Source of the DNA: Gallionellales bacterium GWA2_54_124
GTDB lineage: Bacteria > Pseudomonadota > Gammaproteobacteria > Burkholderiales > Gallionellaceae
Direction: 5' to 3'
DNA length: 64,000 nucleotides
NCBI GenBank assembly: GCA_001801025.1
Contig: MGWO01000013.1
Span: 16,476 to 80,475 of the forward strand
Position 1 is the first letter of the stretch, and the number at the start of each line of letters is the position of its first letter. The notes below the pieces were generated by a model. That model saw only the letters and a list, made by a program, of their open reading frames with translations. It made no database searches and was not told the origin of the DNA. A program made the translations under genes and the position numbers. This document shows, piece after piece, positions 63,262 through 64,000 of this stretch.

Positions 63262-64000
63262 ATGTTACGCAAGCCTGAATTCCAATCTCTGCTGTTCTGT
63301 GTCGTTTCATATGCCGCAGTTATTACACTTAAAGGCTGGAGTACGGGCATCTTTACGTTGATGCTTGGGATTTCAGCTTTAATTTTTGTCGAATTATTTA
63401 CTGTCCCAACAAAATTACGAAAATTTATCGCCTATTGCATTTTTTTTGTCACCCCATTTTTAACTGTGATCGGACAGGTTGGCGTCTTGACAGGCTTGGG
63501 GAGAAGTTCTGTTTCACTACCTTGGCAAGGTATTGCTTTTGCGACATCAGGCATTGCCTTTCAAATCTATCAAGGGAAGCTGGGTTTTAACCAGCTGTTT
63601 GGCAGTATTTTGCAGCCATTACGACTGATTTCAGGACCTTTGGCAATTTCCATTGAACCGTTCAAACGATTGAATGTTAAGCGAATACGAATATATTTGG
63701 GATGGATTGTTTTAGGAGGCTTCTTTTATGGTGTACTGGCCTCAGGAATAGCTTCATTACTTGTTTTTAAAGAATCCACTGAATCTTTCGATATTTTACT
63801 TTTTTCAATCATTTTTGAAATGTACGTGTACTTTAATTTTTGCGGCATTTCATTGATCGTATTAGGCGTTTTAAACCTAGTGGGAGCACGTACCGCATTA
63901 AATTTTAATGCACCCTTCAGCGCTAATAATCTAATCGGATACTGGCAACGATGGCATATTAGCTTTGCCCATGTATTAAAAAATCTTTTTTTTAAACCAT
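63262..64000 (+). CDS. MBOAT-family acyltransferase, 5' part (runs off the window)
   Basis: An open frame of 246 codons without a stop runs from the ATG at 63262 to the edge. It is strongly hydrophobic and contains the MBOAT core: LPWQGIAFATSGIAFQIYQ, FEMYVYFNFCGISLIVLGVLNLVGARTALNFNAPFSANN and YWQRWHIS with the conserved histidine. This is the pattern of AlgI, WssH and PatA, membrane proteins that pass acetyl groups to periplasmic SGNH partners. It follows bcsC by 60 bp. The DNA is noticeably richer in A and T than bcsC. Confidence 0.82.
   Translation, partial: MLRKPEFQSLLFCVVSYAAVITLKGWSTGIFTLMLGISALIFVELFTVPTKLRKFIAYCIFFVTPFLTVIGQVGVLTGLGRSSVSLPWQGIAFATSGIAFQIYQGKLGFNQLFGSILQPLRLISGPLAISIEPFKRLNVKRIRIYLGWIVLGGFFYGVLASGIASLLVFKESTESFDILLFSIIFEMYVYFNFCGISLIVLGVLNLVGARTALNFNAPFSANNLIGYWQRWHISFAHVLKNLFFKP

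Overview
The window is chromosomal DNA of a betaproteobacterium, most likely of the Nitrosomonadales (Gallionella/Sideroxydans-like). Three things point there. The gene orders are typical of betaproteobacteria: mlaFEDCB-ibaG-murA-hisG-hisD; truA-trpF-trpB-trpA-accD-folC-SPOR-cvpA-purF-metZ; and leuC-entericidin-leuD-leuB-asd-fimV. The proteins look betaproteobacterial. The recA control region carries a GAACG-N2-CGTTC palindrome, the LexA motif reported for Sideroxydans and Gallionella instead of the usual betaproteobacterial CTGT-N8-ACAG. No phage, transposon, IS element or CRISPR array was seen.

Layout. 1-0.5 kb: start of a tuf gene behind tRNA-Tyr, tRNA-Gly and tRNA-Thr with a strong promoter. 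0.5-7.1 kb (minus): histidine and peptidoglycan genes and the Mla phospholipid transporter. 7.1-16.2 kb: YihY-like membrane protein, a WrbA-like/HugZ-like pair, rpmE, an M48 lipoprotein protease, an ArnT-like glycosyltransferase, two unassigned membrane proteins, aroC, tatD. 16.3-21.8 kb: purL, nnrD, a spermidine-synthase-like gene. 21.8-22.3 kb: a gene-free gap between converging genes with two identical modules of paired DnaA-box-like sites. 22.3-24.2 kb: two divergent response regulators. 24.3-28.8 kb: cytochrome b561, ilvE, zf-CHCC, waaF, phosphomannomutase. 28.8-51.1 kb (nearly all minus): alaS, recX-recA, pncC, then the metZ/purF/trp/truA, fimV and asd/leu blocks.

51.3-64 kb is the accessory region: a cellulose modification and export locus. 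A BcsG-like phosphoethanolamine transferase and an MFS gene lie on the minus strand. Divergent from them are an AlgF/WssG-like protein, an AlgX/AlgJ-like SGNH acetyltransferase, a second small SGNH protein, bcsZ, bcsC, and the start of an MBOAT acyltransferase cut off by the window edge and with no stop codon in the window. Together these suggest that periplasmic cellulose is both phosphoethanolamine-decorated and O-acetylated during export. The synthase genes bcsA and bcsB are not in the window.

Most unusual signals: (1) intergenic elements built of 7-bp units, often facing each other as inverted arrays, found in at least five gaps between co-directional genes; (2) the twin DnaA-box modules 231 bp apart; (3) a duplicated cytoplasmic motif at the N-terminus of BcsG; (4) a response regulator with HTH-receiver domain order and a 22-bp inverted repeat upstream. 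All work was by eye; promoters, terminators and start choices are predictions.
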